Origin: Stagnihabitans lacustris
GTDB lineage: Bacteria; Pseudomonadota; Alphaproteobacteria; Rhodobacterales; Rhodobacteraceae
Direction: 5' to 3'
NCBI RefSeq assembly: GCF_025950525.1
Contig: NZ_JAPDGS010000001.1
Span: forward strand, 186,001-250,000
DNA length: 64,000 nt
The first letter of the stretch is position 1, and each line of letters begins with the position of its first letter. The notes beneath the pieces are model-generated. The model saw only the letters and a list, made by a program, of their open reading frames with translations, ran no database searches and was not told where the DNA came from. Shown here piece after piece: positions 61,554 to 64,000 of this stretch. A program made the position numbers and the translations under genes.

Positions 61554-61567
61554 TTGATTTGGGTCAA
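61554..61567. promoter_or_regulatory. FNR/NnrR-type box (TTGATTTGGGTCAA)
   Basis: TTGAT-N4-GTCAA matches the FNR/NnrR/DNR consensus (TTGAT-N4-ATCAA) at 9 of 10 positions. It is centred 41.5 bp before the A of the nosC start codon, and 116 bp before the Rrf2 gene. It should bring the nos operon under oxygen or NO control. Confidence 0.7.
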
Positions 61568-61676
61568 ATGTAATATCCTTTTTGTGCCGCGCTTCGGCCG
61601 CCTTGCCGAAATGCCGCAGGAGGCCGCCCTTGACCTGCGACATGAAAGCTTCATCTTGGCGCCAAGGAGACCCCGG

Positions 61677-62144
61677 ATGCGCCTGACCAGTTTCACCGAT
61701 TACGCCTTGCGCCTGCTGATCTATGCGGCGGGCCACACCGCGGACCGGGTCACAATCGAAGAGGCCGCAGCCTATTTCGCCATCTCGCATGGGCATCTGA
61801 AAAAGGTGGTGCTTGCCCTGTCGCGGGCCGGGTTCCTGGCCTCGATGAAGGGGCGCAAGGGGGGATTCGCGCTGGCCCGCCCGCCGCATGAGATCAACAT
61901 CGCCGATGTCGTCCTGGCCACCGAGCCGGATTTCGGCCTGTTCGAGTGCTTTTTGACCGGCAACGCGTGCCGCATCTCGCGGCCCTGCCGGTTGCCCAAC
62001 CTGGCCACCGAGGCGCTTGAGGCCTTCATCGCCACGCTGCGCAAATACACCCTGGCCGATGCTGTCGTCCGGCCCGAGTTCTTTGCCCAGCCCCCCGCCG
62101 CCGCCAGCCAGCCGCGCCGTGGTCCGCGTCAGATGGCGGTGTGA
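61677..62144 (+). CDS. Rrf2-family, NsrR-like NO-sensing regulator
   Basis: 155 residues. The Rrf2 winged helix (RLTSFTDYALRLLIYAAG, then SHGHLKKVVLALSRAGF) is followed by three Cys at about 91, 98 and 104 (ECFLTGNACRISRPCRL), the NsrR pattern for an NO-sensitive Fe-S cluster. AAGGAG precedes the ATG. It lies divergent from nosC across the FNR-type box and its 3' end overlaps the MerR gene by 16 nt. Confidence 0.87.
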   Translation: MRLTSFTDYALRLLIYAAGHTADRVTIEEAAAYFAISHGHLKKVVLALSRAGFLASMKGRKGGFALARPPHEINIADVVLATEPDFGLFECFLTGNACRISRPCRLPNLATEALEAFIATLRKYTLADAVVRPEFFAQPPAAASQPRRGPRQMAV

Positions 62145-62551
62145 TCGGCCGCGCATTGGGCGTGATCGCCAAGGACCTCGATCACCCGGCAATCGGCGAT
62201 GCGCCCGCCCGCACATTGCGCCACCATGCGCTGCAGCTCTGATTTCAACGCCAAAAGCCGGGACAGGCGGCTGTCGACCTCGGCCAGCTGTGCCCTTGCG
62301 ATGGCATCGGCCTCGGCGCAGGATTGGTCGGGGCGGTCCGACAGGCTGAGAAGGTCGCGGATCGCCTCAAGCCCGAAGCCCAGGTCGCGCGCGTGGCGGA
62401 TGAAGGCCAGCCGCTCCAGCGCCTTTGTGCCGTAAAGCCGCTGGTTGCCCTGGCTGCGTTCGGCTTCGGGCAAAAGGCCGATCTGTTCGTAATAGCGGAT
62501 CGTGGGGACCTTGACCCGCGTCCGCGCGCTAAGCTTGCCGATGGAGAGCAT
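62129..62551 (-). CDS. MerR-family metal regulator (ZntR/CadR-like)
   Basis: 140 residues. The MerR DNA-binding domain is present as MLSIGKLSARTRVKVPTIRYYEQIGLLP. Metal ligands are Cys78 in QSC, Cys113, Cys121, His130 and Cys133. Cys78 in addition to the C-terminal loop Cys pair favours a zinc, cadmium or lead sensor over a copper sensor like CueR. It is divergent from the zntA-type ATPase with a typical dyad between them. Confidence 0.88.
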   Translation of the reverse strand: MLSIGKLSARTRVKVPTIRYYEQIGLLPEAERSQGNQRLYGTKALERLAFIRHARDLGFGLEAIRDLLSLSDRPDQSCAEADAIARAQLAEVDSRLSRLLALKSELQRMVAQCAGGRIADCRVIEVLGDHAQCAADHTAI

Positions 62552-62560
62552 GAAACCCCC

Positions 62561-62590
62561 TTGTACCTCTAGTCCCTATAGGGATTACGA
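62561..62590 (+). promoter_or_regulatory. MerR-type operator/promoter of the zntA-like gene
   Basis: TTGTAC (62561-62566) and TTACGA (62585-62590) resemble -35 and -10 elements with an 18-bp spacer. The perfect palindrome TCCCTATAGGGA (62573-62584) fills the spacer, as in MerR-activated promoters. Confidence 0.65.
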
Positions 62591-62620
62591 CAGCGACTCA
62601 GTCAGATCAAGGAGCATGTG

Positions 62621-64000
62621 ATGGCAGGCAAAGACAGGCGGGAATGGCGGGTGACGGGGATGGATTGCGCCGCCTGCGTGACCAAGGTGACGCGGGCGCT
62701 GGCGCCTTTGCCGGGGGTCAGCGGGGTCGATGTGGCGCTGATGGCCGAGCGGCTGACGCTGCAGCTGGCGCCCGGCACGACCCCGCCCGAGGTGATCGAG
62801 GCGCGGGTGAAGGCGCTGGGCTATGGCATCGCGGCCAAGGCGGCGCCGCAGGGGGAGGACCCCTGGTATCGGACGGGGAAGGGGCGCCTCGTGGTGGTCT
62901 CGGGCCTGGTTCTGGTGCTGGCCTGGGGCCTGGCCTGGCTGATGCCGCAGGTGGCGACCGGGGCCTTTGCGCTGGCCTGCCTGATCGGCCTTGCCCCCGT
63001 GGCGCGGCGCGCGGCGGTGGCGCTGTGGATGGGCCAGCCCTTCACCATCGAAAGCCTGATGACGCTGGCCGCGCTGGGGGCGCTGTGGATCGGGGCGGCG
63101 GAAGAGGCGGCCCTCGTCGTCTTTCTCTTTGCGGTGGGCGAGGTGCTGGAGGGGCTGGCCACGGCCAAGGCCCGCGACGGCATCCGCGCGCTGGTGGCTT
63201 TGGTCCCCAAGACGGCCTGGGTCGAGGCGGGGGGCTTGCACGAAGTTCCCGCCGCAGCCCTGCAGATTGGCCAGGTCATCCTGGTCCGTCCCGGCGACCG
63301 CATCCCCGCCGATGGCACCATCCTTGAGGGCGTCTCGGGCGTCGATGAAAGCCCGGTCACGGGCGAGAGCCTTCCGCGGTTGCGCGCCCCGGGCGATGCG
63401 GTCTTTGCCGGGTCCATCAACACCGAGGCCGCCTTGCGGATCACCGTGACGCGGGGGGCCGAGGACAACACCATCGCCCGCATCATCCGCCTTGTGTCCG
63501 AGGCCGAAGAGTCCCGCGCCCCGACCGAACGCTTCATCGACCGGTTCAGCCGGTGGTATATGCCTGCAATCGTTGGGCTTTCCGCCCTGGTCGTGATTTT
63601 GCCGCCCCTGGCCCTTGGCGCAGATTGGCAGGTCTGGACCTATCGCGGCCTGGCGCTTTTGCTGATCGGTTGCCCCTGCGCGCTGGTGATCTCGGTCCCG
63701 GCCTCGGTGGCTTCGGCCCTGTCCAGCGGGGCGCGGCGCGGTCTGTTGTTGAAGGGCGGCGCGGCGGTCGAGGCGGCGGCGGGCGTGCGCTCCATCGCCT
63801 TTGACAAGACCGGCACGCTGACCGAAGGCCATCCGCGCGTGACCGATGTCGTCGCGTTCGGCCCCTCCTCCGAGGCCGAGATCCTGACCCTGGCCGCCGC
63901 GGTCGAGGCGGGGTCGGGCCATCCGCTGGCCCGGGCGATCTTGCAGCGCGCCGCGGGGTTGGCCCTGCCGCAGGCGCAGGCCGCGCGGGCCTGGCCGGGG
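62621..64000 (+). CDS. zntA: ZntA-type P1B ATPase (3' end outside the window)
   Basis: 460 codons are visible to the window edge, with no stop. The N-terminal HMA domain has GMDCAAC (Cys16, Cys19). The transport motif GCPCALVISVPAS (Cys351, Cys353) is that of Zn/Cd/Pb ATPases; copper pumps usually read ACPCALGLATP. The phosphorylated Asp395 lies in DKTGTLT, and SGVDESPVTGESLP marks the actuator domain. It exports zinc or cadmium. AAGGAG precedes the ATG at 62621. The MerR-type gene upstream should induce it. Confidence 0.93.
   Translation, partial: MAGKDRREWRVTGMDCAACVTKVTRALAPLPGVSGVDVALMAERLTLQLAPGTTPPEVIEARVKALGYGIAAKAAPQGEDPWYRTGKGRLVVVSGLVLVLAWGLAWLMPQVATGAFALACLIGLAPVARRAAVALWMGQPFTIESLMTLAALGALWIGAAEEAALVVFLFAVGEVLEGLATAKARDGIRALVALVPKTAWVEAGGLHEVPAAALQIGQVILVRPGDRIPADGTILEGVSGVDESPVTGESLPRLRAPGDAVFAGSINTEAALRITVTRGAEDNTIARIIRLVSEAEESRAPTERFIDRFSRWYMPAIVGLSALVVILPPLALGADWQVWTYRGLALLLIGCPCALVISVPASVASALSSGARRGLLLKGGAAVEAAAGVRSIAFDKTGTLTEGHPRVTDVVAFGPSSEAEILTLAAAVEAGSGHPLARAILQRAAGLALPQAQAARAWPG

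Noticed and set aside
62129-64000. CueR/CopA copper-response pair
   Set aside because: The ATPase motif GCPCALVISVPAS and the extra Cys78 of the regulator point to zinc/cadmium rather than copper, despite the nearby copper-dependent nos genes.

Overview
The window is about 64 kb of dense, high-GC DNA with alphaproteobacterial character, most likely from a member of the Rhodobacteraceae (Rhodobacter/Paracoccus/Gemmobacter-like). The reasons are the two-subunit XdhA/XdhB xanthine dehydrogenase, the nosCRZDFYL(X) gene order, an FYDLN/TIGR02300 protein, a PccR/ScfR-type regulator, a DUF1127 protein, a class A alphaproteobacterial RNase P RNA, and many ATGA/GTGA/TGATG gene junctions. No insertion sequence, prophage, integrase or CRISPR array is visible. 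The species assignment is inference.

Layout. (1) 0.1-8.6 kb: nucleobase metabolism, with a nucleoside/guanine deaminase-like gene, a MarR regulator with a palindromic site beside an MFS transporter, a CodA-like deaminase, and xdhABC. (2) 9.0-10.8 kb: divergent metF and metR around a perfect inverted repeat. (3) 10.9-22.1 kb: a probable catabolic locus for an N-methylated or polyamine-like compound. It has a BKACE-acetyltransferase-acetylpolyamine deacetylase operon, a divergent DgcA-like flavoprotein plus MttB-family methyltransferase operon, a TetR regulator, a polyamine-type ABC transporter and an MBL-fold hydrolase. (4) 22.3-26.2 kb: GntR regulator, metallopeptidase, TIGR02300 protein, tRNA-Ala(GGC) and two hypothetical genes. 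(5) 26.2-31.9 kb: a PccR/ScfR-type regulator divergent from sgaA-mcl-mtkA-mtkB, the serine-cycle/malyl-CoA module that makes and splits malyl-CoA. (6) 32.0-34.4 kb: dtd, a PfkB kinase lacking its catalytic aspartate, and purC. (7) 34.6-40.0 kb: an envelope-stress-like cluster (zinc-ribbon protein, SPFH-GYF protein, DUF2927 lipoprotein, TelA, XpaC, and an unlisted 27-residue membrane peptide). (8) 40.1-52.5 kb: mostly housekeeping genes (rluB, tadA, gatCA, rnpB, rpmG, BI-1, IMPase, 8-oxoguanine deaminase, rraB) with several regulators. (9) 52.5-61.5 kb: the complete nitrous oxide reductase operon nosCRZDFYLX, with an FNR/NnrR-type box and an NsrR-like regulator. (10) 62.1 kb to the end: a ZntR/CadR-type MerR regulator divergent from a zntA-type P-type ATPase that runs off the window.

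The most unusual observation is a family of GC-hairpin repeats with a conserved tail (roughly GGACCCCCGTGGATATTT, then about 10 bases, then ATGAAAG). Copies lie between genes, but also in frame inside xdhA and xdhB, at the 3' end of xdhC, and over the start codon of tadA. Other points of interest are the deletion of the catalytic aspartate in the PfkB kinase, a perfect 15-bp inverted repeat that places the same leader in front of two divergent genes, TGTAAAT half-sites between the PccR-like gene and the serine-cycle operon, and a tandem array of decaying terminators after metF.

All functions are read from protein motifs and gene context. Nothing was aligned or searched, and comparisons with named relatives come from memory.
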